From the NCBI RefSeq assembly GCF_033096445.1, contig NZ_AP028155.1, forward strand, positions 3,043,880 through 3,107,879: a DNA stretch of 64,000 nt, read 5' to 3'. This DNA is from Butyricimonas faecihominis. GTDB taxonomy: Bacteria > Bacteroidota > Bacteroidia > Bacteroidales > Marinifilaceae. Both the position numbers and the translations under genes were made by a program. Each line of letters opens with the position of its first letter. The first letter of the stretch is position 1. Shown one piece after another: positions 19,337-27,947 of the stretch. Under the pieces are notes generated by a model. It saw nothing but the letters and a program-made list of their open reading frames with translations, had not been told where the DNA came from and did not search any database.

Positions 19337-20787
19337 CTAAAATTCCAGCGTTCCATAAGCTCTCTCCAAATAAACCTTACACAATCGAGCCTCAATCTGC
19401 GTATCAATCAGTTCCGAATTCGCCGTCAACCAAGCCGTTTGTGCTTCTAACACGTTCAGCACGGGAATTGTTCCCTCCTTGAAACCCAAATTCGCAAACT
19501 TCAGATTTTCCTCCGCCCGTTCCAAATTCTTACGGGCCATCGCCAACTTCTTCGTCACCTCCTTCATCTTGAATTCCGACTGGTTCACCTGTAACTCGAT
19601 CTGCTCCTTTGCCTCCTGCAACTTATAATTCATCGCGTTCGTCTGTGCCTTCGCACTACGTAAACTCTTACGGGATGCCCCCAGTGAAATATTGGAGCCT
19701 TAATCCCGACTCCCACGCTCCACATTCCGTCGAACTTCGTACTCACCCCGTCAAAGAAAGAAGGCGTGCTACTCAAATAATTCGCCGTTAAAGCAATCGT
19801 CGGCAAATACTCGGACAAAGCAATCTTCTCCTTCTTTTTATATATATCTGTGGCCAACTGCAAACTCGCCACCTCCGGACGCCGGCTATACACCCGTTCC
19901 AAACTCTCCGCTGGCACCTCCTCCACGTCCGTGTCTGCCATCTCCTCTTTCAACATCACGATCGTGTCTGTCGGCAAGCCGCAAATCTGGTTCAACAACA
20001 TCCGGGACAAACTCAACCCGTTGTCCACCTTCGTTTGGACCATCTCCCCCTCGTTCAGTTTCACCCGCACGGAAAGCACGTCCGCTTTGGTTGCTACCCC
20101 CGTCGTGTACATCAACTCGACATCATGCACGAACTTCGTCAACGTCTCCACGTATTTATCCGCCAATTTCTTCCGGTTTACCAAGGAAACGATCTGCCAG
20201 TAAGCCTCGTCCGTCGAGAGAATCACGTTCTGCAACTCCTGCGACCGCTTACTCTTCGCCAACTGCTCCGACAACCCGGCAATCTGATTATAAGCCCTGA
20301 TCTTCCCTCCCATGTAAATCGGCTGGGTCAGCCCGACCTGCACAATTCCTAAGTTTCGTTCGTCCACGGTCATCGCCTCCTTTGGCAACAGGGCATAATC
20401 CTTCGGGACATACTGCCCGTTCACCATCACCGGCTTCCCGTCCGAACCCACCATCAACTGATCGGGACGAAACGTGAACTTCCCGTCCGAGCCAATCGAC
20501 CCGACAGGTAAATGGGCATCATCCGACAACAAATTAATCTCTTTCTGGTTGCGCAAATACACGCCCATAGCGTCAATACTAGGCAAATACTTCGTGAAAG
20601 CCTCGGCTTTTTGAGCCTCACTCGCCTTCACGTCTTCATCTGCAATTTTCAGTTTCTTATTGTTCTCTATCGCCAACCGCCGACAATCCTCCAAACTTAA
20701 CACCCCCTGCGCATTCGACTGCAAGATAAAGCACAGTAATACAACAATTAAACTTAATACAGATTTACATTCCGTAATCCTATTCAT
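19337..20787 (-). pseudogene. TolC-family outer-membrane efflux gene broken by a single-base frameshift in a G tract
   Basis: The first part (start ATG at 20787; 'VLSLIVVLLCFILQSNAQ' signal) encodes a normal TolC-type OEP protein up to 'GIKAPIFHWG', then the frame shifts and soon stops near 19630. The missing C-terminal part continues in another frame (19337..~19680: 'MNYKLQEAKEQIELQVNQ', to 'RAYGTLEF'). Adding one G to the run of five G (C tract at 19678..19682) would restore one continuous protein of about 493 residues, reading HWGASRKSL. The paralogue at 9845..11254 has HWGEGRGKI at this point, which supports the repair. It is either a true mutation, phase variation or a sequencing error. 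The frame also opens at a TTG at 20817, but the ATG fits the signal peptide better. Confidence 0.85.
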
Positions 20788-20862
20788 CACTTTCTCGTTT
20801 TTATATTCTAACTTCAAGTCTCTTCAAATTTATACTTTTCGGTATGTACTCCCGTAAAAACT

Positions 20863-21465
20863 TTATCGAGCTTTTACTAACGAATAAAGTTGTTCATACT
20901 GGTAACGCACCGATGATAAAGCATAAGAAACATCTTGATGCATAACGATATAATTTATCAACCCAATGCTTATGTTCAGCAAATTCTTTGCCAAAATCGA
21001 CGTGTCCACGTCATCTCTTATCTCCTTCTCTCGTTTTGCCTCCAAGATAACACCTTCCAACTTCGACATCCACGAGATTTTCGTGTCACTCACCATCTGT
21101 TTAAACTCCGGGTACAAGGAAATCACCTCCACCATCAGCGATAGACACAAAATTTCGGGAATATCACTATCCAAACGTTTCGCCCCGTAATGACCGATAC
21201 TTTCCAAGTTATGGATCGTCAGGTCAACAAACTCCCGCAACGAATGTACCCGGCTCATCTCCTCGGCCCGTCGGTTATTCAACATACGGTAATACCTCGT
21301 CACCCCCTCTTTCAAAACCTCCTCCTTGTTCAAGAAATGATAATAAAACGTCCCTTTCGTCATCCCCACGGCCTTCTCCAAGTCGGTAAGCGTAACCGCC
21401 TTGAATCCTTTTTTCAGGAACAACAAAAAAGCTGTCTCGATAATCGTGTCTCTCGTTCCGTTCAT
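20863..21465 (-). CDS. TetR/AcrR-family transcriptional regulator (second of a pair)
   Basis: A 200-residue regulator. The N-terminal helix-turn-helix is visible in 'FKAVTLTDLEKAVGMTKGTF' followed by 'YYHFLNKEEVLKEG', the TetR signature. The C-terminal ~130 residues would be a ligand-binding and dimer domain. Its ATG overlaps the stop of the preceding TetR gene (ATGA), so both are translationally coupled. It lies 75 bases upstream of the first TolC gene, so it very probably controls the efflux operon it is part of. The inducer is unknown. Confidence 0.92.
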   Translation of the reverse strand: MNGTRDTIIETAFLLFLKKGFKAVTLTDLEKAVGMTKGTFYYHFLNKEEVLKEGVTRYYRMLNNRRAEEMSRVHSLREFVDLTIHNLESIGHYGAKRLDSDIPEILCLSLMVEVISLYPEFKQMVSDTKISWMSKLEGVILEAKREKEIRDDVDTSILAKNLLNISIGLINYIVMHQDVSYALSSVRYQYEQLYSLVKAR

Positions 21466-22061
21466 TTCTTTATCAACATATAATATTGTTCAAACTGCAT
21501 CCGGGTATCTGAAAACATATACTGGAAATTCGCCTGTTCCAACTCGATATTCAACATACTACTCGACACGGACATCAAGTTACGCGCCAAAACCGAAGTA
21601 TCCAATGTCGCCCGAATTTCCCCGCTTTGCTTAGCCTTCAAGATAGCACGCTCCCAGTTCGCCAACCGCCTCTTGGAAATCGTGTATATCCGCTCCCGGA
21701 ACTCCGGAAAGATCGGGGCCACTTCCAGCACCAGCTGGAAAAACAAGACTTCCAGTATAAAACATCCGAAAACTCTCTGGGAGGCATCGGCACTCTCCTC
21801 TTTATTCTTGATCACGAGATCAATGTACTCCCGCAGAGAAGCCACTCGCTCCACATCCTTCCCACTCTCCTCCTTCATCACGCTGAAATACCGTTCCATC
21901 CCCGCCTCCAAAATCTCCTTCTTATCCTTGAAGTAATAATAAAAAGCGCCCTTGGTCAAGCCCGTGGCTTGCTCCAATGTTTTCAGCGAACAGGCCTTAT
22001 ATCCCCTGTTCAAGAATTGCAGAAACGCCTTTTTTACTATTTCTTCCCGAGGTTCTGTCAT
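21462..22061 (-). CDS. TetR/AcrR-family transcriptional regulator (first of a pair)
   Basis: A 199-residue regulator whose DNA-binding domain ('YKACSLKTLEQATGLTKGAF', 'YYYFKDKKEIL') resembles that of its downstream neighbour, so the two are likely old duplicates. I chose the ATG at 22061; the frame also has a TTG at 22085, but a promoter-like TATCTTTG covers that point. It overlaps the second TetR gene by four bases and heads the efflux operon. Two unlike TetR dimers, or a heterodimer, could give the operon two inducer inputs (inference). Confidence 0.9.
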   Translation of the reverse strand: MTEPREEIVKKAFLQFLNRGYKACSLKTLEQATGLTKGAFYYYFKDKKEILEAGMERYFSVMKEESGKDVERVASLREYIDLVIKNKEESADASQRVFGCFILEVLFFQLVLEVAPIFPEFRERIYTISKRRLANWERAILKAKQSGEIRATLDTSVLARNLMSVSSSMLNIELEQANFQYMFSDTRMQFEQYYMLIKK

Positions 22062-22082
22062 AATAGCTCGCTTTGTGTCAGA

Positions 22083-22112
22083 CAAAGATACAAATAATCA
22101 TACTATTTCAAT
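22083..22112 (-). promoter_or_regulatory. Candidate promoter for the TetR/efflux operon
   Basis: On the minus strand ATTG, 18 bases, then TATCTTTG, an exact TAnnTTTG -7 element with a one-mismatch -33 element. It lies at the very end of the KilA-N gene and 20-50 bases before the TetR ATG at 22061, so the efflux operon need not depend on KilA-N transcription. Confidence 0.4.
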
Positions 22113-22906
22113 AACTTCCTATTTCCATCAGCCTCCAGTATTCGCATTTGTTGAATGGCAACTTGATTCAGCTTAACAAGCCGTTCTCCTTGCGCAATTC
22201 CTTGCTCAATGAAAACAGCATTAAGGTTTTCCATATTCGAAAGACAAATAAGTTCATTGATAGAAGCGTAATCACGAATATTTCCTTTAAGTTCAGGATT
22301 TCGCTCACGCCACATTTTAGCTGTCACGCCAAACATGGCTACATTTAAGACATCGGCTTCATTCGCATAAATGATATTTGCCTGTTGAATTGTTACCTCT
22401 GATGGAATAAGATTCTGCCTAATGGCATCTGTATGGATGCGGTAGTTAATCTTGGAAAGTTCACGTTTGGCAGTCCAACCAAGTTGAGCTTGTTCTAATT
22501 CCTTCAACCGCTGAAACTCTTTCAAAAGATAAAGTTTAAATTGTGGAGAAACCCAAGAAGCAAATTCAAAGGCAATGTCCTTATGCGCATAAGTTCCACC
22601 ATAACGACCAGCTTTGGCGATAAGACCTTTAGAGTTGGTTTTTTCCACCCATTGCTTCACAGATAAAATAAACCGATTCAACCCAGCCTCATTTTTAATT
22701 CCCTCGAATTCGGGGGAATTAAAATCAGGATTGTACATTTCCTCCCATATACCTAAAAACTCTATTGTATTTTTGTTACGTAGCCATTTCTCGATAAGAG
22801 CTAATCCATTTTCGATGTTACGTACCATATCCGTCAAGGAAATATAGTCCTTATCGTCATAAATGATGACTGTCACTTCTGTATTTTGAACTTTAATCTT
22901 TGTCAT
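22103..22906 (-). CDS. KilA-N domain protein
   Basis: A 267-residue protein. Residues ~10-140 match a KilA-N DNA-binding domain ('DDKDYISLTDMVRN', 'KAGRYGGTYAHKDIAFEF', 'ASWVSPQFKLYLLKEFQRL'). The C-terminal ~120 residues are helical, with no domain I can name. KilA-N domains are common in phage antirepressors, but chromosomal copies of this length are frequent in gut Bacteroidales. No other phage gene is near. It ends 41 bases before the TetR ATG at 22061, so co-transcription with the efflux regulators is possible. A regulatory role is inference. Confidence 0.88.
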   Translation of the reverse strand: MTKIKVQNTEVTVIIYDDKDYISLTDMVRNIENGLALIEKWLRNKNTIEFLGIWEEMYNPDFNSPEFEGIKNEAGLNRFILSVKQWVEKTNSKGLIAKAGRYGGTYAHKDIAFEFASWVSPQFKLYLLKEFQRLKELEQAQLGWTAKRELSKINYRIHTDAIRQNLIPSEVTIQQANIIYANEADVLNVAMFGVTAKMWRERNPELKGNIRDYASINELICLSNMENLNAVFIEQGIAQGERLVKLNQVAIQQMRILEADGNRKLLK

Positions 22907-23150
22907 AAATTCAAATTATTAGTTATCAGCTACGAACTTACTAGAATTCGCTCTAAAAAAGACCGGCTTTAAATTCTTCTGTTATGAATCACATACGTAA
23001 TAGCATCCACTATCTAGTGCAAATATAAAGATAAAAACTGAATATCTTAAATTTAACATTTAGATTCACGCTACCACGTGAAACTATTGTCTTCAAACAA
23101 CAGTTAATAACATGTAATCCTCACGATATAAATATATTTAGCAACAAATC

Positions 23151-23295
23151 ATGATTACTAACGGATCAATTCTGCATATAATCATTTTAAAAAGCAATAA
23201 AAGAACTTATAAAACGCTATATATAATAGCGTTTTAATAGGGATTTAATAGCGTTCTAATAGCGCTTTACACGATAGTGATCCGGAAGTAATCAT
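23151..23295. repeat. 145-bp palindromic element with four 11-bp tandem repeats, copy 1
   Basis: The outer arms are an 18-base imperfect inverted repeat (ATGATTACTAACGGATCA at 23151..23168; TGATCCGGAAGTAATCAT at 23278..23295, 16 of 18 paired). Inside, four 11-base units run without gap at 23225..23268: AATAGCGTTTT, AATAGGGATTT, AATAGCGTTCT, AATAGCGCTTT. The first unit also pairs with AAAACGCTAT at 23211..23220. A diverged copy with the same layout lies at 61358..61518. It fills much of the 433-base gap 22907..23339; in the rest of that gap I see only AT-rich sequence with no gene. Confidence 0.72.
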
Positions 23296-23339
23296 ATATT
23301 CATTTTCATTTTATGTATTAAATCGGACTGAATACCAGA

Positions 23340-24551
23340 TCATTCCACCACGACCACCTCTTCTAGTTCTTCCAGAGTCCCCGTGTGATTACTTTTCTTG
23401 TTGATCCGGTCCATAATCACGGCAATCGCACCATCTCCCGTCACGTTACAAGCCGTACCGAAACTATCCATCGCAATATACAAGGCGATCATCAACCCCT
23501 GAGCCGTCTCGTCAAATCCCAGCATGGACTGCAATAACCCCAAAGCCGCCATGATCGCACCGCCCGGTACCCCCGGGGCCGCTACCATCGCGATTCCCAG
23601 CATGAAAATAAACCCGGCCATCACCCCGAAAGAAATCGGCATACCCGACATCAACATGATCGCCATGGCACAAGCCACGATTTTCATCGTGCTACCTGAC
23701 AAATGTATCGTGGCACAAAGCGGGATCACGAAAGCGGCCAATTCCCGGTTGACACCATTCTTTATCGTTTGCTCCAACGTCACGGGAATCGTCGCAGCAG
23801 AAGACTGTGTTCCCAAGGCCGTCATGTAAGCCGGCAACATATTCCGGAACAACCGGAACGGATTCTTCTTCGACACGATCCCGGCGATAAAGAATTGGAT
23901 AAACAACAGAACGATCGTCAAGAAAAATATCATCACGATGATTTTCACGAATACGCCCAACACTCCCGAAACCTGTCCGGAATTCGAGATGTTCAGGAAG
24001 ATGCCGAAAATGTAAAGCGGCAACAAAGGAATAATCACCCCCGTAATCACCTTGTTGATAATATCCTTGAAATCCTCCATCGCTCCTTTCAACGTGGCCC
24101 CATTAATCACCGACATTCCCAGACCTAGCGTGAAAGCCAGAACCAAAGAAGTCATCACGTCCATCAAAGGGGGCATCATCACCGTGAAATAAGGAGACAA
24201 AGGTTCCACCGCCGCCGTTTCCAGCGGTTGCAACTCGGCATCTTTCAATAACCACGGATAACTCAAGTCACTGGCAAAGTAAGTGAAGAACCCCGAAAAC
24301 AGGGTAAATCCATACGCCAGCAAAGCAGTTATCAACAACAATTTCCCGGCCCCTTTACCCAAATCGGCAATGCCCGGAGCCACCAACCCCAAGATCAACA
24401 ACGGGATGATAAAACCGAGAAAATTACTAAACAAACCATTTATCGTTAAGAAAATTCTTACCAGCCAACCGGGGAAGAAAAGTCCGCACGCTATACCCAA
24501 AGCTATCGCGATCACGATCTTTGGCAATAATCCTATCTTCTTTTTTTTCAT
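23340..24551 (-). CDS. Dicarboxylate/amino acid:cation symporter (DAACS family)
   Basis: The 403-residue membrane protein has eight hydrophobic helices and re-entrant-loop motifs of the GltP/SstT/DctA family: 'GTQSSAATIPVTLEQ' (serine-rich hairpin 1), 'PLCATIHLSGSTMKI' (TM7 region) and 'FGTACNVTGDGAIAVIMDR' (hairpin 2 and TM8, with the conserved N..TGD). It takes up a dicarboxylate or an amino acid such as glutamate, aspartate or serine with Na+ or H+. The exact substrate cannot be read. It is divergently transcribed from the DMT transporter, with only 64 bases between the starts. Confidence 0.9.
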   Translation of the reverse strand: MKKKKIGLLPKIVIAIALGIACGLFFPGWLVRIFLTINGLFSNFLGFIIPLLILGLVAPGIADLGKGAGKLLLITALLAYGFTLFSGFFTYFASDLSYPWLLKDAELQPLETAAVEPLSPYFTVMMPPLMDVMTSLVLAFTLGLGMSVINGATLKGAMEDFKDIINKVITGVIIPLLPLYIFGIFLNISNSGQVSGVLGVFVKIIVMIFFLTIVLLFIQFFIAGIVSKKNPFRLFRNMLPAYMTALGTQSSAATIPVTLEQTIKNGVNRELAAFVIPLCATIHLSGSTMKIVACAMAIMLMSGMPISFGVMAGFIFMLGIAMVAAPGVPGGAIMAALGLLQSMLGFDETAQGLMIALYIAMDSFGTACNVTGDGAIAVIMDRINKKSNHTGTLEELEEVVVVE

Positions 24552-24615
24552 ACGCCCATCTAATTATATTAAAAATAACCTTACATTCGCATAACAATAT
24601 AAGAATCATGAGCCT

Positions 24616-25536
24616 ATGACAAAAGATAAATGGCATGGCCACATAGCCATCTTCGTTGCGAACATCCTCTTTGGAATAAACATTCCTATCGCCAAAACCT
24701 TAATGCCGGAGTGGATTGATCCTGTAGGCCTCACGTTCCTACGTATGTCATTCGGGGCACTCGCCTTTTGGGCGGTTTCCCTATTTACCTTAAACGAGAA
24801 AGTAAGTAAAAAAGATTTACTAATCCTGTTTTTTTGTGCCATTTTAGGTACAACTGTTAATCAACTTACATTCATTGAAGGACTTGGAATGACCTCCCCT
24901 ATTGACGCCGGGTTGATCGTCACGATGAATCCCGTGATGGTGATGCTTATTTCGGCATTGGTTCTAAAAGAACCGATTACTTCCAAGAAGGCGGGTGGGG
25001 TACTGATCGGGGCCTGCGGGGCGCTATTGATCATCTGGCAATCCTACACGATAAACCAAGGACACGGCGGTTCGTTGATGGGCAACCTGCTCTGTTTTAT
25101 TAGCGTGGTGAGTTACGCAACTTATCTCGTGATTTCGAAACCGATCGCCCAGCGCTATTCCCCGGTCACCCTGATGAAATGGATGTTCCTGTTCTCAACG
25201 ATCCTCATGCTCCCGTTCAGCATGCACGACGTGGTAAACGCTAAACTATTCTCGGCAGAAACTTCTCTAAGCGCTCTGGCCAGCCTTTTCTACGTGGTAT
25301 TTTTCGCCACCTTCCTCGCTTACCTGTTCATCCCGATTGCCTTGAAACGCATCCGCCCCACGACAATCAGCATGTACAATTACGCACAACCCCTAGTAGC
25401 CGCCACCCTCGCCATTCTCATGGGGCAGGATAAGCTAACTTGGGATAAACCTGTTGCTGCCTTGCTGGTGTTCACGGGAGTCTATCTCGTGACGCAAAGT
25501 AAAGCCCGGGCGGATATGGGCAACGGGGCGAAGTGA
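24616..25536 (+). CDS. EamA/DMT-family transporter
   Basis: A 306-residue protein with ten predicted membrane helices arranged as two EamA repeats ('NILFGINIPIAKTLMPEWID...FLRMSFGALAFW' and 'LLCFISVVSYATYLVISKPI'). The short spacing between helices and the C-terminal 'LLVFTGVYLVTQSK' are typical. It is probably an exporter of amino acids or other metabolites. It is one of only two plus-strand genes in the window, and its 3' end meets the convergent TonB-like gene after 13 bases with no obvious terminator. Confidence 0.92.
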   Translation: MTKDKWHGHIAIFVANILFGINIPIAKTLMPEWIDPVGLTFLRMSFGALAFWAVSLFTLNEKVSKKDLLILFFCAILGTTVNQLTFIEGLGMTSPIDAGLIVTMNPVMVMLISALVLKEPITSKKAGGVLIGACGALLIIWQSYTINQGHGGSLMGNLLCFISVVSYATYLVISKPIAQRYSPVTLMKWMFLFSTILMLPFSMHDVVNAKLFSAETSLSALASLFYVVFFATFLAYLFIPIALKRIRPTTISMYNYAQPLVAATLAILMGQDKLTWDKPVAALLVFTGVYLVTQSKARADMGNGAK

Positions 25537-25549
25537 TCGTTACCGGCCT

Positions 25550-26449
25550 CTATTGCAATTTGAAACTGATGGGTACGGTCATGCTTCTTCTCACGTACTT
25601 CTGGTGGAGCGGACACCATGCGGGAATAAATTTCGGGGCTGATTTCACGATCCGGACAGCCTCCACATTAAGGCTGTAGGCACCACCTTTCACGACTTGC
25701 ACGTTTGAAACAGACCCGTCAAGCTCCACGGTGAAACTGACAACAACCTGACCTTGCCAGTTATTTTGTAGTGCATCCTTCGGGTATTTCACATTCTCAC
25801 CAATCCACACGGCAAAATTCCCTTGAGCGAACAAGGGTACTCGCACGTAATGCACGCATTTAAATTCATCCTTCTCGATCACCTGACCGGGGGAACGGGA
25901 AACGGCAGGTAAGATATATTTCATAAAATAACGAACATGATCGTCTCGATCCATCACCTCACGTAATTTTGCCTCTTTCAGAATATTCAGATGGGCAAAT
26001 TTCGGGGTAGCAACGATGTATTTATGAACAAATTTCTTGGGTCCGATTTCTTTCAACATTTTCATTTCCATATCATAAAAATGACGGAACACGCTCTCCA
26101 AAACGTTAGCTGTCGTTTTTTGTAACCCCGCATGCTTGATCACGTCAATCGCATACAGGGGAGCGTATTCATCCGCCCGCTCCACTCCCATACACCGCCA
26201 GTTATAGGTTCCCCTATCGCCTTTACGATATAATGCCATCCGTTCCTTCAAATGTTCCGGATTCTCCTCCTCCTGAATCTCCGACAAAGGAATCTTTGCT
26301 TCCTCATCCAGCATTTGAAGATAGTTTTCATACGATAGTGAATTCGTCCGACTAATTGACACTTGGGCAAAAGCACTAGCGGACAGCACCCAGAAACATA
26401 ACGAAAGCATAAAACCTTTCTTCCTTAAACAACTAATAACAAACGCCAT
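25550..26449 (-). CDS. TonB C-terminal-domain protein with helical N-terminal module (a)
   Basis: This 299-residue protein (ATG at 26449 chosen over a TTG at 26458) has a hydrophobic leader ending 'LSASAFAQ'. A helical module at ~30-200 begins 'LSYENYLQMLDEEAKIPLSE' and contains 'FAHLNILKEAKLREVM'. The C-terminal ~90 residues are a TonB C-terminal domain ('YPKDALQNNWQGQVVVSFTV', 'LDGSVSNVQVVKGG'). It lacks the proline-rich periplasmic spacer of classical TonB. It is a close relative of the next gene and of the domain-swapped protein at 29018..29914. Contact with TonB-dependent receptors is possible but not shown. Confidence 0.85.
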   Translation of the reverse strand: MAFVISCLRKKGFMLSLCFWVLSASAFAQVSISRTNSLSYENYLQMLDEEAKIPLSEIQEEENPEHLKERMALYRKGDRGTYNWRCMGVERADEYAPLYAIDVIKHAGLQKTTANVLESVFRHFYDMEMKMLKEIGPKKFVHKYIVATPKFAHLNILKEAKLREVMDRDDHVRYFMKYILPAVSRSPGQVIEKDEFKCVHYVRVPLFAQGNFAVWIGENVKYPKDALQNNWQGQVVVSFTVELDGSVSNVQVVKGGAYSLNVEAVRIVKSAPKFIPAWCPLHQKYVRRSMTVPISFKLQ

Positions 26450-26491
26450 AGAACACAATTTAATTCAGTATTATCTTTACTTTACAAAAAA

Positions 26492-27421
26492 CTATTGAAG
26501 TTGGAAATTTATCGGAGCTGTATAATAAACAGCTACTTTCCGTTTATGGATCGGACATATCACCGGAGCGAAAGAGGGCAACCGGCGCATGACCCGCACA
26601 GATTCCGCATCCAAGCTCGGGTCCACACTTCGAACCACGTGAACATCGGAGATACTCCCATCCGTATTGATCAGGAAACCCACGACCACCTTCCCCTGAA
26701 TATTACGCTCCTGTGCCATTATCGGGTACTTCACTTCTCTTACAATCCAGTTCTGTATCCCCCCGATTCCCAGTAAAGAAACATTCAGATGATAAAAACA
26801 TTTACAGGAACAAGGCTCGTTATTGTCGGGCTGGTGGGAGATTCTCATTTCTTCCATCAAATCACGGAAATACAACGCGTGTTGTTCGGGATTCATACAT
26901 TCCCTTATTTTCGCCTCTTCCAAGATATTCAAATGAGCGAATAACGGTGATAATTCCGCATATCTTTTCATCAGATCCTTCTTACCCATTCTCTTTATCA
27001 GTTTATCTTGCTCAAGGCTTTTCCATTTGTACACGGCCTCCAATTTTTTCTGTTGTCCTTTATTCAACTTGTACTCCCGAACAAAACCCGCAGACGCTCT
27101 CACATTATACGACGGACTCATCCTATCAAGTGCCAATTTCAAAGCTCTTCCCCCACCCCTCAGGAATTGTTGTTTCTGTGCCACGTACATCTGTATGATT
27201 GCCGGATCCGTCTCTTCCTGAATATTTTCCAATGGGACCTTTCCTTCCCGGTCTAACATGGCAATAAACTCATCATACGAATAAGGTTCAGCCACGGCAT
27301 AAACCGTCGTGTTGCCATCCGACCGCCCCGACGCATTCAAGATCCCTGCATTCAAAATACAACAAAATAGAATCACGTACAATTTATACCACACCTTAGA
27401 GGCAATCTCAATTATTTCCAT
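26492..27421 (-). CDS. TonB C-terminal-domain protein with helical N-terminal module (b)
   Basis: A 309-residue paralogue of the adjacent gene; I chose the ATG at 27421 (a TTG at 27445 is also in frame). After a hydrophobic leader ('LYVILFCCILNAGILNASG') comes the same helical module ('YSYDEFIAMLDREGKVPLEN', 'SPLFAHLNILEEAKIRECM') and then a TonB C-terminal domain ('YPIMAQERNIQGKVVVGFLI', 'SISDVHVVRSVDPSLDAESV'). It contains a 'CSCKC' cysteine cluster before the TonB domain. It probably forms an operon with the next gene (42 bases apart). Confidence 0.85.
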   Translation of the reverse strand: MEIIEIASKVWYKLYVILFCCILNAGILNASGRSDGNTTVYAVAEPYSYDEFIAMLDREGKVPLENIQEETDPAIIQMYVAQKQQFLRGGGRALKLALDRMSPSYNVRASAGFVREYKLNKGQQKKLEAVYKWKSLEQDKLIKRMGKKDLMKRYAELSPLFAHLNILEEAKIRECMNPEQHALYFRDLMEEMRISHQPDNNEPCSCKCFYHLNVSLLGIGGIQNWIVREVKYPIMAQERNIQGKVVVGFLINTDGSISDVHVVRSVDPSLDAESVRVMRRLPSFAPVICPIHKRKVAVYYTAPINFQLQ

Positions 27422-27599
27422 TTCTAGCACAATTTGAACATACAATCTGTATAAAAGTACAAATAAAATGGAATAATCACAATAATTCCTCCAAATAATA
27501 AAAACACAGCATTTTCACCCGTATACAATTATCTTGAAAAATATCGCTTATTTTCTTGGTTCTTCTTATTGGGAACAGACGCAAAAGTAGTAAACTAAA

Positions 27600-27635
27600 A
27601 AATACTGTAATGTTTCATGAAACATTACAGTATTT
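27600..27635 (-). terminator. Perfect 18-base palindrome ending the cbpA-cbpM operon
   Basis: Each arm is AAATACTGTAATGTTTCA or its complement, with no unpaired centre. It overlaps the last codons and stop of cbpM. On both strands the arm ends are A/T-rich, so it could stop transcription in either direction. Confidence 0.6.
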
Positions 27636-27936
27636 CTTCCAAATAGTTCGTTCGAAGTAATCGGACTTCTCGACGCAGTTGCTTCAGTTCCTGTTGCATT
27701 TCGTGCATACGTCCCATCAACTCGTGGATAACACCGATTCCTTCCGTGTTGACAGACAAATCTTCATGCCACCGGACAAATCGTTCCAAGTCCTGTAATT
27801 GCGAACCAAGCAAGTAGCGTTCACCATCGACAACCTGAATATCAATTAGTCCATCTTCTTCCAGAGACACGATAAACAACGGATCCACGTGACTTTTCTG
27901 ACAGTATTCCCTGACTATAATTAAATCTGTTTCCAT
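27625..27936 (-). CDS. cbpM: Chaperone modulator CbpM
   Basis: A 103-residue MerR-like protein ('LIIVREYCQKSHVDPLFIVS' at the start, coiled coil 'LMGRMHEMQQELKQLRREVR' at the end). CbpM binds the J domain of CbpA and inhibits its co-chaperone and DNA-binding activity. It lies 11 bases downstream of cbpA, the standard pairing, which supports the assignment. Confidence 0.88.
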   Translation of the reverse strand: METDLIIVREYCQKSHVDPLFIVSLEEDGLIDIQVVDGERYLLGSQLQDLERFVRWHEDLSVNTEGIGVIHELMGRMHEMQQELKQLRREVRLLRTNYLEEIL

Positions 27937-27947
27937 AACTCTTCCCT

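Noticed and set aside
20836-20862. CGGTATGTACTCCCG as TetR operator before the first TolC gene
   Set aside because: Only four of seven possible pairs are symmetric, too weak to claim; the gap remains a reasonable place for an operator.
22103-22906. KilA-N gene as sign of a prophage
   Set aside because: No integrase, structural, lysis or replication gene and no attachment-site repeats were seen on either side; a lone chromosomal KilA-N protein is more likely.
23225-23268. 11-bp tandem repeats as a CRISPR array
   Set aside because: Units are contiguous with no spacers and much too short; no cas gene is near. Treated as part of a palindromic element.
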